Below are positions 36,397-45,021 of a stretch of DNA of 64,000 bases, in pieces. The position numbers and the translations under genes are program-made. The stretch is from Ferrovibrio sp. MS7 (GTDB taxonomy: Bacteria > Pseudomonadota > Alphaproteobacteria > Ferrovibrionales > Ferrovibrionaceae), in assembly GCF_038404985.1 (NCBI RefSeq), contig NZ_JBBKBA010000001.1, forward strand, positions 1,950,001 to 2,014,000. The letters are read 5' to 3'. How positions within the stretch are numbered: position 1 is the stretch's first letter; the number at the start of each line of letters is the position of its first letter. Below the pieces are notes generated by a model. It had not been told where the DNA came from and did no database searches. It saw nothing but the letters and a program-made list of their open reading frames with translations.

Positions 36397-36918
36397 ATGA
36401 CCGACATCATCGTGACGCCCGATCCTGATGGCCGCGCCGGCTGGCTGGAGCGTAGCGGCATGCGCATGCGCTGCGCGCTTGGCAAGGGCGGCTGCAAGCC
36501 GGCGCTTGAGAAGCGCGAAGGCGATGGCGCCACGCCCTTGGGCCGCTGGCCGCTGCGGCTGGTCTTCATCCGTCAGGATCGCGTGGCGCCGCCCCGCTGC
36601 GCCCTGCCGCTGGTGCCGCTGGATAGCGGCATGGGCTGGTGCGACGATCCGGCCGACCCGGCCTATAACCGGCCCATACGGCTGCCCTTTGCCGCCAGCC
36701 ATGAAAAGCTGTGGCGAGAGGATCACGTCTACGATCTGATCGTGGTGCTGGGGCATAATGACGATCCGCCCGTGCCGGGCATGGGCAGCGCCATTTTCCT
36801 GCATGTCGCGCGCGAGGGTTATGCCCCCACCGAGGGCTGCGTCGCGCTGACGCGGGAAGACCTCGTTGCCCTGCTCGAACGCGTGAGCGTTGATGACGCG
36901 CTGGTGATCGGGAATTAG
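36397..36918 (+). CDS. L,D-transpeptidase (YkuD) family protein
   Basis: 173 residues. The YkuD catalytic signature is present as His136 and Cys148 in HVAREGYAPTEGCVAL, with the preceding WREDHVYDLIVVLGHND typical of the short family members. There is no signal peptide or membrane segment, unlike peptidoglycan-crosslinking enzymes of the periplasm, so the location and role are uncertain. It starts 9 bp after hemW and is probably co-transcribed. Confidence 0.88.
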   Translation: MTDIIVTPDPDGRAGWLERSGMRMRCALGKGGCKPALEKREGDGATPLGRWPLRLVFIRQDRVAPPRCALPLVPLDSGMGWCDDPADPAYNRPIRLPFAASHEKLWREDHVYDLIVVLGHNDDPPVPGMGSAIFLHVAREGYAPTEGCVALTREDLVALLERVSVDDALVIGN

Positions 36919-36955
36919 CTTGCTGCGCTGCAATCGGACGGGCTAGCATTTTCAT

Positions 36956-37504
36956 ATGCCTCCTCCGCTTCCTGTCGCCTTCGTGGCCGGCGATACCGGC
37001 CCCTGGCGGATCGAAAAAGTTGCTGCCTATATCGGCGATGGCCTGGCGCCCGCCGCGAGCCTTGCGGTGATCGAAGGGCCGGCAACCCTGCCTGTCGGGG
37101 CCGCATGGCGGCTGCGCGGCGTCACGTCCAACACGCGCTATACCAGCCGGCCCGAACTTGCCGCCCTTGCCGCCGTGCAGGAAGGGCTCGGCCGGCCACA
37201 GGCGACGCGCGCGGCACTGATCCCGATCCGCAAGTCGGAAGCCTGGTGGGCACTGGCGCAGGATGAGCGCCGGGCGATCCTGGAGGAACAGTCGCGCCAT
37301 ATCGCCATCGGCCTGGAATACCTGCCGGCGGTGGCACGCCGGCTGCACCATAGCCGCGACCTTGGCGAGCCGTTCGATTTCCTCACCTGGTTTGAATATG
37401 CACCCGAGCAGGCCGAAGCCTTCGAGGAACTGGTGCGGCGTCTGCGCCAGAGCGAGGAATGGCGCTACGTCGAGCGCGAGGTCGATATCCGCCTGAGCAG
37501 ATAG
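36956..37504 (+). CDS. Chlorite dismutase-family heme protein (short, clade 2 type)
   Basis: 182 residues, the length of the small dimeric chlorite dismutases. Typical segments are PIRKSEAWWALAQDERRAIL, ARRLHHSRDLGEPFDFLTWFE (split around residue 140) and EEWRYVEREVDIRLSR. His132 in HHS aligns with the proximal heme ligand of the family. Members may degrade chlorite to chloride and O2 or act in heme metabolism; without chlorate-reductase genes nearby, a heme or peroxide-related role is more likely. It follows the YkuD gene by 37 bp and lies close to hemW and hemA. Confidence 0.82.
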   Translation: MPPPLPVAFVAGDTGPWRIEKVAAYIGDGLAPAASLAVIEGPATLPVGAAWRLRGVTSNTRYTSRPELAALAAVQEGLGRPQATRAALIPIRKSEAWWALAQDERRAILEEQSRHIAIGLEYLPAVARRLHHSRDLGEPFDFLTWFEYAPEQAEAFEELVRRLRQSEEWRYVEREVDIRLSR

Positions 37505-37507
37505 GTC

Positions 37508-38014
37508 TCAGGCCGGCAGCGGCGAAGCCGGGAATTTGCAGTCGACCTTGAAGCGTTCTTCCGTTGAATCGGGATCAGGCTCGACGCCGATCAGGATCAG
37601 GTCCTTGCGCGCGGCAACGCCTGGATTGAAGAAATGCAGAATCTGGAAGATCTGCGGCACTTTCGGCTCGGCGATCACACTGGTGGCCAGCGACACCATG
37701 CGGCAATCGGCGGCATAGACCACTTTGGTCAGGTCCGCCTGGGTAGCCACTTCGTTGAAGAACAGGCCATGGGTGCCCTGGCGCGCGGCATCGCGCACGC
37801 CTTCATTGGTGAGCTGCGCGCCATCGGCGCGAAAAGGGCGCTTCATGCCCTGGAACAGGAACCAGCCGAGCATGGTGGCGCAGGCGGTCTTGCCGCCGCC
37901 GGGCGGGCCGGCAATGAACACCACGTGGGAATAGCGCAGCCGTTGAGCCAGATGCTGCGCATCCGCCGGCATGAAGCCGAAATCCTCGAGCGACTTGTAT
38001 ACGCGAGCAACCAT
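37508..38014 (-). CDS. Stand-alone P-loop NTPase resembling the core of PilT/GspE secretion ATPases
   Basis: 168 residues from ATG 38014 (a TTG 15 bp upstream is an alternative). Walker A is GPPGGGKT (residues 36-43). The segment THGLFFNEVATQADLTKVVYAADCRMVSLATS recalls the Walker B and helical region of PilT/GspE ATPases (GEIRD...A..AA.TGHLV..T), but the acidic and histidine boxes are eroded and the normal N-terminal domain is missing. No pilus or secretion genes are near. It may be a small regulatory ATPase or a decayed remnant with an intact frame. It converges on the chlorite dismutase-like gene with a 3-bp gap. Confidence 0.6.
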   Translation of the reverse strand: MVARVYKSLEDFGFMPADAQHLAQRLRYSHVVFIAGPPGGGKTACATMLGWFLFQGMKRPFRADGAQLTNEGVRDAARQGTHGLFFNEVATQADLTKVVYAADCRMVSLATSVIAEPKVPQIFQILHFFNPGVAARKDLILIGVEPDPDSTEERFKVDCKFPASPLPA

Positions 38015-38212
38015 GATCCCCAAGCCCAAGCACTGAATGCAAGCGGCCCAAAGCTCCCATACTCATGGTCCGCACTCGATTGATTCTGACCACGAATGCA
38101 GCCTGACGCAAGGCCGTGGTCGGGCGTTTTATACAACAGCGTGTCGGCGCACCAAAATTAGGCAGAGTCGTCAGGTCAAAAAACCATAATATGACGAAAT
38201 CAGGCTGCCCGA

Positions 38213-39427
38213 TCAGGCAGCTTGGCGGCGCAGGCCCAATTGCTGCCAAACGCTGAGCAGCGCATGGGTCAGGTCATGCATCATCGCGTCGGTATGTACC
38301 GGCGTCGGGGTGATGCGCAGTCGCTCGGTGCCGCGCGGCACGGTGGGATAGTTGATCGGCTGGATGTAGATGCCGTGTTCGGCCAGCAGCAGGTCGCTGG
38401 CCTGCTTGCACAGGGCAGGATCGCCCACCATCACCGGCACGATATGGCTCTTGTTCACCAGTACCGGCAGCCCGGCATTGAGCAGCAGGCGGCGGAGCGT
38501 GGCGGCACGCTCCTGGTGCCGGGCGCGTTCCACCTGGCTCTGCTTCAGATAGCGCACGCTGGCGGCGGCGGCGGCGGCGACCGCCGGGGGCATCGTGGTG
38601 GTGAAGATGAAGCCGGCGGCATAGGAGCGGATGGCGTCCACCAGATTGCGTGAGCCGGCGATATAACCGCCGACCACGCCGAAAGCCTTGCCCAGCGTGC
38701 CCTGGATCACCGTGATGCGCTGCATGGCATTGTCGCGGTCGGCGACGCCGCCGCCTCGGTTGCCATAGAGGCCGACGGCATGCACCTCGTCCAGATAGGT
38801 CATGGCGCCATACTTCTCGGCTAGGTCGCAGATGGCATGGATCGGGGCGATGTCGCCATCCATGGAATAGACGCTCTCGAAGGCGATCATCTTCGGCCGT
38901 TCCAGCGGCTGTTCCTTGAGCAGCTCCTCCAGATGCGCCAGATCGTTGTGGCGCCACACCCGGCGCTCGCAGCCGCTCTGGCGGATGCCTTCGATCATCG
39001 AATTGTGGTTATCGGCATCGGAGAGGATGATGCAGCCGGGCAGCAGTTTGCCCAGCGTGGAAAGCGTCGCTTGGTTGGCGACATAACCCGAGCCGAAGGC
39101 CAGCGCCGCTTCCTTGCCATGCAGGTCGGCGAGTTCCGCTTCCAGCGCCACGATGGCGTGGTGGTTGCCGGAAATGTTGCGCGTGCCGCCGGCACCGGCG
39201 CCATAACGCTGCACCGCCGCCACCATGGCTTCCGTCACCACCGGATGCTGGCCCATGCCGAGATAATCGTTGGAGCACCAGATGGTGATACGGGCCGGGC
39301 CAACGCCGGAAAAGTTGTCAGCAACAGGGAAGCTGCCCGCCTCGCGTGCCAGTTCAGTGAAGACACGATAGCGCTTCTCGGCGCGGAGCGCGTCGACGGC
39401 ACGGCCGAATTGGCTTTCGTAATCCAT
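38213..39427 (-). CDS. hemA: 5-aminolevulinate synthase
   Basis: 404 residues. PLP lysine Lys247 in [11 protein letters not shown]; other motifs are [67 protein letters not shown] and [12 protein letters not shown]. It condenses glycine and succinyl-CoA to 5-aminolevulinate, the first step of heme synthesis by the C4 route used by Alphaproteobacteria. The upstream 168 bp on its strand contain no clear operator. Confidence 0.97.
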   Translation of the reverse strand: MDYESQFGRAVDALRAEKRYRVFTELAREAGSFPVADNFSGVGPARITIWCSNDYLGMGQHPVVTEAMVAAVQRYGAGAGGTRNISGNHHAIVALEAELADLHGKEAALAFGSGYVANQATLSTLGKLLPGCIILSDADNHNSMIEGIRQSGCERRVWRHNDLAHLEELLKEQPLERPKMIAFESVYSMDGDIAPIHAICDLAEKYGAMTYLDEVHAVGLYGNRGGGVADRDNAMQRITVIQGTLGKAFGVVGGYIAGSRNLVDAIRSYAAGFIFTTTMPPAVAAAAAASVRYLKQSQVERARHQERAATLRRLLLNAGLPVLVNKSHIVPVMVGDPALCKQASDLLLAEHGIYIQPINYPTVPRGTERLRITPTPVHTDAMMHDLTHALLSVWQQLGLRRQAA

Positions 39428-39595
39428 GGGGCACGCTCCGGGCTAGCGGGCAACAGATGCTGTACTGGCCGCCAAGGCCTTGAATTGCTTGAACTGCTGG
39501 TGGGGCACATTCTAGCGGCCCCGGCGCCGGGCTGGCTAGGGGGTGAATGCGGGACGGATCGTCGCAGGGATCATACTTATGTGTTAAGCTCGGCC

Positions 39596-40093
39596 ATGGC
39601 TTTCGACCTGGCGCGCCTCTCTGTGGTGGTCCTGGATGGCGAGCCGGGCGCGGCGCCGTTATGGCGCCAGCTCGGGGTTGGGCTTGGCCTGCGCAATCTT
39701 CAGGTTTTGGGGGATGTAGGCCAGGTTTGGCCGCGGCTTGGCGGCCAGGGGGCGGCGGATGTACTGCTGCTGCGCTGGGACGATGCCGGCAAGGCGGCCG
39801 GGTTGATGCGCCGGTTGCGCCGCGATGTGGACTCGCCCAATCCCTTCCTGCCCTGCCTGACAGTGGTTACGGCGTTAACCCTGGAGCGCGCCCGCGCCGC
39901 CCTGGATGCCGGTGTGCATGGCATCCTGGTGCCGCCGCTCTCCCCGCAGGCGCTGCGTCAGAAGCTGACCGAGGTGATCGAGACGCCGCGCAAGTTCATC
40001 CGCGTGGAGAGCTATTTCGGCCCCGACCGGCGGCGCCAGGCCCGCGCCGATTATGCCGGGCCGTTCCGCCGCGCCGCTGACAAGAAGCGGTAG
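39596..40093 (+). CDS. Degenerate receiver-like protein with a GPDRRR tail
   Basis: 165 residues from ATG 39596. It follows the receiver fold (LSVVVLDGEP, ADVLLLRWDD, LTVVTALTLERARAALDAGVHGILVPPLSPQAL), but the phospho-acceptor position is Arg60/Trp61 with Asp62 shifted, and the conserved Lys before Pro is replaced by Val (LVPP). Phosphorylation is therefore doubtful. A basic C-terminus with YFGPDRRR follows, a motif shared by other alphaproteobacterial receiver-like proteins. It converges on an HPt gene with 24 bp between, and may act as a phosphorylation-independent adaptor. Confidence 0.7.
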   Translation: MAFDLARLSVVVLDGEPGAAPLWRQLGVGLGLRNLQVLGDVGQVWPRLGGQGAADVLLLRWDDAGKAAGLMRRLRRDVDSPNPFLPCLTVVTALTLERARAALDAGVHGILVPPLSPQALRQKLTEVIETPRKFIRVESYFGPDRRRQARADYAGPFRRAADKKR

Positions 40094-40117
40094 GGCGGTA
40101 AAAAGCGACAGAACCGT

Positions 40118-40522
40118 TCAGCGTGCCGCCGCCGCCAGGCTGGCGAGGATTTCCTTGCCCAGTTCGCCGGCATCGCCCTGCACGCGATTGTCGATCACCG
40201 TGCGCAAGGCCTGCACATGGGCATCGATCACCGCCGGATCATAGGTGTTGCGCTCCTGGGACAGATGCAGATAGCGGCAGAGCAGGGCGCCGATATCCGT
40301 GACCAGCCGGTAGCCGAACGTAGCGCCCTGGCCCTTGATGTCATGCGCCACTTCATAGACACCCTTGAGGCCCATGGCCGGATTGGCGGCGTCGATGCGG
40401 GTGATGGCCTGATCGAGCCGCTCAAGGTCGGCCGTGACCCAGCCGATATACTGGTCGGCCATGCCGGCCACGGCGGCCTGGGCCTGGGCCAGGGCGGCGG
40501 CAAAGTCGTCCTCCTGACTCAT
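40118..40522 (-). CDS. HPt (histidine phosphotransfer) domain protein
   Basis: 134 residues, a four-helix HPt domain with His60 in EVAHDIKGQGATFGY, the normal phosphotransfer site. Its ATG overlaps the stop of the upstream RND permease by 4 bp (ATGA), so translation is coupled to the efflux genes, an unexpected partnership. The nearest receivers are the degenerate receiver at 39.6 kb and the kinase/CheY pair at 19-22 kb. The relay it serves is unknown. Confidence 0.88.
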   Translation of the reverse strand: MSQEDDFAAALAQAQAAVAGMADQYIGWVTADLERLDQAITRIDAANPAMGLKGVYEVAHDIKGQGATFGYRLVTDIGALLCRYLHLSQERNTYDPAVIDAHVQALRTVIDNRVQGDAGELGKEILASLAAAAR

Positions 40523-43500
40523 TCCGCAGGCTCCGGCTTGGCATTGTCGACATCGGGGCGGCTCTCCATCTCGGAGAGGCGCTTGGCAATATAGCCGGCC
40601 GGCTTGGTGAAGCGGGCCAGCAGCAGATACAGCACCGGCACCACGAACAGGCTGAGCAGGGTGGCAAACGACATGCCGCCGACGATCACCCAGCCAAGCG
40701 CCTGCCGGCTCTCGGCACCGGCGCCATGGGCATAGGCCAGCGGCACGGCACCGAAGATGGTGGCGATGGTGGTCATCAGGATCGGCCGCAGGCGGGCGAT
40801 GGAGGCCTCCACGGCGGCATCATAGATATTGCGGCCTTCATCGCGGAGCTGATTGGCGAATTCCACGATCAGGATACCGTTCTTGGCGATCAGGCCGACC
40901 AGCATGATGATGCCGATCTGGCTGTAGACATTCAGCGTCTGGCCCGAGAGCAGCAGGGCCGCCAAGGCGCCGGTCACCGCCAGCGGTACCGACAGGATGA
41001 TGATGATCGGGTGAATCCAGCTTTCGAACTGGCCGGCCAGCACCAGGAACACCACGATCAGCGCCAGGGCGAAGGTAATGAAGATTGCCGAGGAAGAGTC
41101 CTTGTATTCACGGCTCTGGCCGGCATAGGAGATGCGCACTTCAGGCGGCAGCACTTCGGCGGCAACGCCATCGAGATAGTCGAGCGCCTGTCCAAGCGTG
41201 TAGCCCGGCGTCATCGACGCCTCGATCATCACCGAGCGCAGGCGGTCGGTACGCACCAGCTCGCGGGCATTGGCGCCTTCCTTCAGCGATACCAGGCTGG
41301 CCAGCGGCACCAGCTTGCCGCCGGTATTGCTGCCGCGCACATAGATGTTGTTCATGTCGTTCGGCGTCACGCGCTGCTCGACCGGGGCCTGTACCAGCAC
41401 CTTGTATTGCTTGCCATCGCGCTGGAAGTTGGTCACTTCGCGCGAGCCCAGCATGGTCTCCAGGGTGCGGCCGATGGTTTCGATCGGCACGCCGAGATCG
41501 GCGGCGCGGTCGCGATCGATCTGCACCTGGATTTCCGGCCGGGTCGGCAGGTAATTCTTCTTCACGCCGAGCAGGTTCGGATTCTGCAGCGCGCGTTCGA
41601 TGATGCGGTCGGACCAGTCGTCGAGCTGCTGGTAGGTGGAGCCGCCGAGGATGAAGCGTACCGGCGTCTGAGCGCCGGGCAGGCCAAGGCTCGGCGGGTT
41701 GACCACCACGGCACGCACGCCAGTCTGTGCCTGCAGTTCCTGGAATACCTGGCGCGCCACCTGCTGCTGCTTAACGCTGCGGTCAGCCCAATCCGCCATG
41801 CGCACCACGATCATGCCGGAATTCACCGGCGAGGGGCGACCGCCCCAGGCCGGTGCCACGTTGGACTGCACCACGGTGACGGCACCGGACTTGATATGCT
41901 TTTCCAGCACGCGTTCGATCAGAACTATGTTGCGCCGGGTGTAGTCATAGGACGAGCCTTCCGGCCCCTCGATGATGACGAAGAAGGCGCCACGATCCTC
42001 GGTGGGGGCGAATTCACGCGGCAGCGACTTGAACATCAGGAAGGCCGCGCCGGAGGCTAGCAGGCCGAGTGCCAGCACGACGATCGGTGCGTTCATCGAC
42101 ATACGGACCAGGCGGCCATAGGTATTGCCCATGCCGACGAAGAATTTCTCCGTCACGCGGTAGAACCAGCCTTCGTCCTTGGCTTCGTGCAGCAGCTTGG
42201 AACACATCATCGGCGTCAGTGTCAGCGCGACGAATCCTGAGAATAATACTGCGGCTGCGACACTCATGCCGAATTCGCGGAACAACCGCCCGGTATTGCC
42301 TTCCATCAGCGAAATCGGCACGAACACCGCAATCAGCACCACTGTGGTGGCGATCACCGCGAAGCCGATCTGGCGCGCACCGCGCAAACTCGCCAGCAGC
42401 GGCGGCTCGCCAAGCTCGATGCGGCGATGGATGTTTTCCAGCACCACGATGGCATCATCCACCACCAGGCCGATGGCCAGCACCAGTGCCAGCAGGGTGA
42501 GCACGTTGATCGAATAGCCGAGCGCGCCGATCACCATGAAGCTGCCGATCACTGAGACTGGAATGGCGACAGCCGGGATCAGCGTGGCACGCCAGGAGCG
42601 CAGGAACAGGAAGATCACGCCGATCACCAGCGCCAGCGCCACGCTCAGCGCATGGAACACTTCGTAGATCGACTGGCTGATGAATTTCGACTGGTCGTAG
42701 GTCACTTCCATGCGCACGCCGGTCGGCAGGCTGCCTTGCAGGCGCTCCACCGTGGCGGTCACGCCGTTGGAAATTTCCATCGCGTTGGCCTTCGACTGGC
42801 GGATGATGCCAAGCCCGATGGCGGTGACGCCGTTGATGCGCTGCTCGGTGCGGTCGTCCTCGGCGCCGAGTTCGACCTTGGCGACTTCGCCCAAGCGCAG
42901 CAGGTAGCCATCCTGCTCGCGCAGCACGACATTGCGGAATTGCTGCGCGGTGCGCAGGCCGGACTCCGAGCGCACAGTGAATTCGCGCATGTTGCTTTCG
43001 ATGCGGCCTGATGGCAGCTCGACATTCTGGCGCCGGATCGCTTCCTCGATATCCTGCACCGTGACATTGCGGGCCGCCATCGCCATGCGGTCGAGATAGA
43101 CGCGCATGGAATAGCGCCGCGCGCCGTAGATATTCACCGAGGCAACGCCATCGATGATCGACAATTGGTCGACCAGATAGCGGTCGGCATAGTCGGTCAG
43201 TTCGAGCAGGCTGAGGCGGTCGGAGAACAGCGAGATATAGATGATCGGACGGGCATCGGCCTCGGTCTTGGCGATGATCGGCTGGTCGGCCTCGTCAGGC
43301 AGCCGCGACAGGATGCGGCCGACCTTGTCGCGCACGTCGTTGGCGGCGGCATCGACATTGCGCGAGAGGTTGAACTCGATGCTGATGGCGCTGGATTCCT
43401 CGCGGCTGGTCGAGGTGATGGTGCGGATACCCTCGATGCCGGCAACCGAATCCTCGATCACCTGGGTGATTTTGCTCTCGATGATCTCGGCCGAGGCGCC

Positions 43501-43656
43501 GCGATAGATAGTGGTGATATTCACCGCCGGCGGATCGATATCGGGATATTCGCGCACCGCCATGCCGCGCAGCGCGAACAAGCCGAAGATGATCAGCACC
43601 AGCGACATCACGGTGGCGAAAACCGGGCGCTTGATCGAAATATCGGAAAGAACCAT
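40519..43656 (-). CDS. RND-family multidrug efflux inner-membrane permease (HAE1 type)
   Basis: 1045 residues, the length of AcrB/MexF-type proteins. It starts MVLSDISIKRPVFATVMSL and has twelve transmembrane helices in two sets of six around large periplasmic loops; proton-relay aspartates are in LALVLAIGLVVDDAIVVLENI. Pore-domain motifs GASAEIIESKITQVIED and FEFNLSRNVDAA-like segments are present. It works with the adaptor encoded upstream and an outer-membrane channel encoded elsewhere to expel drugs or lipophilic compounds. The operon order is adaptor, permease, HPt. Confidence 0.95.
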   Translation of the reverse strand: MVLSDISIKRPVFATVMSLVLIIFGLFALRGMAVREYPDIDPPAVNITTIYRGASAEIIESKITQVIEDSVAGIEGIRTITSTSREESSAISIEFNLSRNVDAAANDVRDKVGRILSRLPDEADQPIIAKTEADARPIIYISLFSDRLSLLELTDYADRYLVDQLSIIDGVASVNIYGARRYSMRVYLDRMAMAARNVTVQDIEEAIRRQNVELPSGRIESNMREFTVRSESGLRTAQQFRNVVLREQDGYLLRLGEVAKVELGAEDDRTEQRINGVTAIGLGIIRQSKANAMEISNGVTATVERLQGSLPTGVRMEVTYDQSKFISQSIYEVFHALSVALALVIGVIFLFLRSWRATLIPAVAIPVSVIGSFMVIGALGYSINVLTLLALVLAIGLVVDDAIVVLENIHRRIELGEPPLLASLRGARQIGFAVIATTVVLIAVFVPISLMEGNTGRLFREFGMSVAAAVLFSGFVALTLTPMMCSKLLHEAKDEGWFYRVTEKFFVGMGNTYGRLVRMSMNAPIVVLALGLLASGAAFLMFKSLPREFAPTEDRGAFFVIIEGPEGSSYDYTRRNIVLIERVLEKHIKSGAVTVVQSNVAPAWGGRPSPVNSGMIVVRMADWADRSVKQQQVARQVFQELQAQTGVRAVVVNPPSLGLPGAQTPVRFILGGSTYQQLDDWSDRIIERALQNPNLLGVKKNYLPTRPEIQVQIDRDRAADLGVPIETIGRTLETMLGSREVTNFQRDGKQYKVLVQAPVEQRVTPNDMNNIYVRGSNTGGKLVPLASLVSLKEGANARELVRTDRLRSVMIEASMTPGYTLGQALDYLDGVAAEVLPPEVRISYAGQSREYKDSSSAIFITFALALIVVFLVLAGQFESWIHPIIIILSVPLAVTGALAALLLSGQTLNVYSQIGIIMLVGLIAKNGILIVEFANQLRDEGRNIYDAAVEASIARLRPILMTTIATIFGAVPLAYAHGAGAESRQALGWVIVGGMSFATLLSLFVVPVLYLLLARFTKPAGYIAKRLSEMESRPDVDNAKPEPAE

Positions 43657-43686
43657 GGCTTGAGCCTCGTATTATATCCTGCCGGT

Positions 43687-44808
43687 TCAGCTTGCGGTTT
43701 TCTGCGCCGTGGGGCCGGGGGCCGGGGTGTCCGGGGCATTGGTCTGGCGCACGCGCGAACCATCGCGCAATTGCTGCAAGCCGGTGACGGCAACCTGGTC
43801 GTCCGGGCGCAGGCCGTTGGTGATCTGGGCCAGGCCGGGCAGGCGCTGGCCAAGCGTGACGCGGGTGCGTGCGGCGCGGCCGTCGCGGATCACGAACACG
43901 AACTGTTCACCGCCCTGGGCCAGCAGCGATTCTTCCGGCACCACCATGGCGTCGGCCACCTTGCCCATGTTCAGCGTTACGGTCATGAACATGCCGGGCT
44001 TCAGGGCGTCGTCGGCATTGGGGATGTTGGCGCGCACGCGGATCGCCCGCTTGGTCGGGTCGATGCGGGTGTCGACGGTGGTGACAGTGCCCTCGAATTT
44101 GCGGTTCGGCATCGACGTCGCCCTAGCGCTCACCGCGCTGCCCTGGGCGATGCCGCTCAGCACGGTTTCCGGCACATCGAATTCCAGCTTGATCACCGAG
44201 GTGTCGTCCAACGTGGTGATGGCGTCGCCGGGCTTCACCAGGGCGCCGAGCGAGACGCGGCGCATGCCGAGCCGGCCGGAGAAGGGGGCGCGGATCACGC
44301 TGTCGGAGAATTTCGCCTGCTCGCCGCGCAACCGCGCCTCGGCGGCCTCGAAGGCCTTGCTCAGTTCATCGACGCGGGCCTGGGCGACGTTCTTGGTATC
44401 GAGCAGCGACGCGGCGCGCTCATAGGCCAGCTTGGCGGCGTCGCGGGCGGCGCGCAGTTCGGCCAGCTTGGCGGTGGACTCGCCGGCTTCCAGTTCCACC
44501 AGGATGACGCCGGCCTTGACCAACTGGCCTTCCTGGAAATTGATCCGCTCGATGGTGCCGTTGCCCTTGGCGGTGATGGTCACCGCCTCATTCGACTGGG
44601 CCGTGCCCACGGCTTCCATGGTGCGCGCCACATCCATGCGCCGCACCGGCTGGGTCTCCACCGGAATGACCGGGGCGGTACCGGCGGGCCGTGCCGCCGT
44701 GGGTTGCGCACCGGTGCCGATGAACGGCAGCTTGTCACGGTACATATATCCGGCTGCGCCCGCCCCCAGGATGATGCCGGTGACGACGATCTGACCCCAT
44801 AGTTTCAT
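43687..44808 (-). CDS. RND efflux periplasmic adaptor subunit
   Basis: About 373 residues from ATG 44808 (MKLWGQIVVTGIILGAGAAGYMY), which places an N-terminal anchor helix first; an upstream in-frame extension is probably not translated. The lipoyl and alpha-hairpin halves (NGTIERINFQEGQLVKAGVIL, VIRAPFSGRLGMRRVSLGALV) and beta-barrel domain (DPTKRAIRVRANIP) are typical of MexE/AcrA proteins. It bridges the permease (30 bp downstream) and an outer-membrane factor. No repressor gene is adjacent. Confidence 0.93.
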   Translation of the reverse strand: MKLWGQIVVTGIILGAGAAGYMYRDKLPFIGTGAQPTAARPAGTAPVIPVETQPVRRMDVARTMEAVGTAQSNEAVTITAKGNGTIERINFQEGQLVKAGVILVELEAGESTAKLAELRAARDAAKLAYERAASLLDTKNVAQARVDELSKAFEAAEARLRGEQAKFSDSVIRAPFSGRLGMRRVSLGALVKPGDAITTLDDTSVIKLEFDVPETVLSGIAQGSAVSARATSMPNRKFEGTVTTVDTRIDPTKRAIRVRANIPNADDALKPGMFMTVTLNMGKVADAMVVPEESLLAQGGEQFVFVIRDGRAARTRVTLGQRLPGLAQITNGLRPDDQVAVTGLQQLRDGSRVRQTNAPDTPAPGPTAQKTAS

Positions 44809-45021
44809 TGGCTTTGGTAATCCTTCCTGTCTTGCATGCAGAATACACGGGGCGCCAGAGCGTTGCCTAGCCATGTCTTTGCATGACAGAATTAGCGTCA
44901 ATCACACGGTCGGGAAGCTGCTTTCCTGCGCTCAAAGCTTGCAGTATCCCGGCCCTGATCATCACGCCGGCCTGACGGTTTTGGCGTGCAATACCAATAC
45001 CACCCGGAGGGAATTTCCGTC

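Noticed and set aside
38837-39595. Long N-terminal extension of the receiver-like ORF running antisense to hemA
   Set aside because: The part before ATG 39596 is the shadow of hemA; the receiver-like fold begins only at 39596.
43687-44808. Type I secretion function for the HlyD-like adaptor, as an exporter for the giant repeat protein
   Set aside because: The partner permease is of the RND type, not an ABC exporter, so this is an efflux system.
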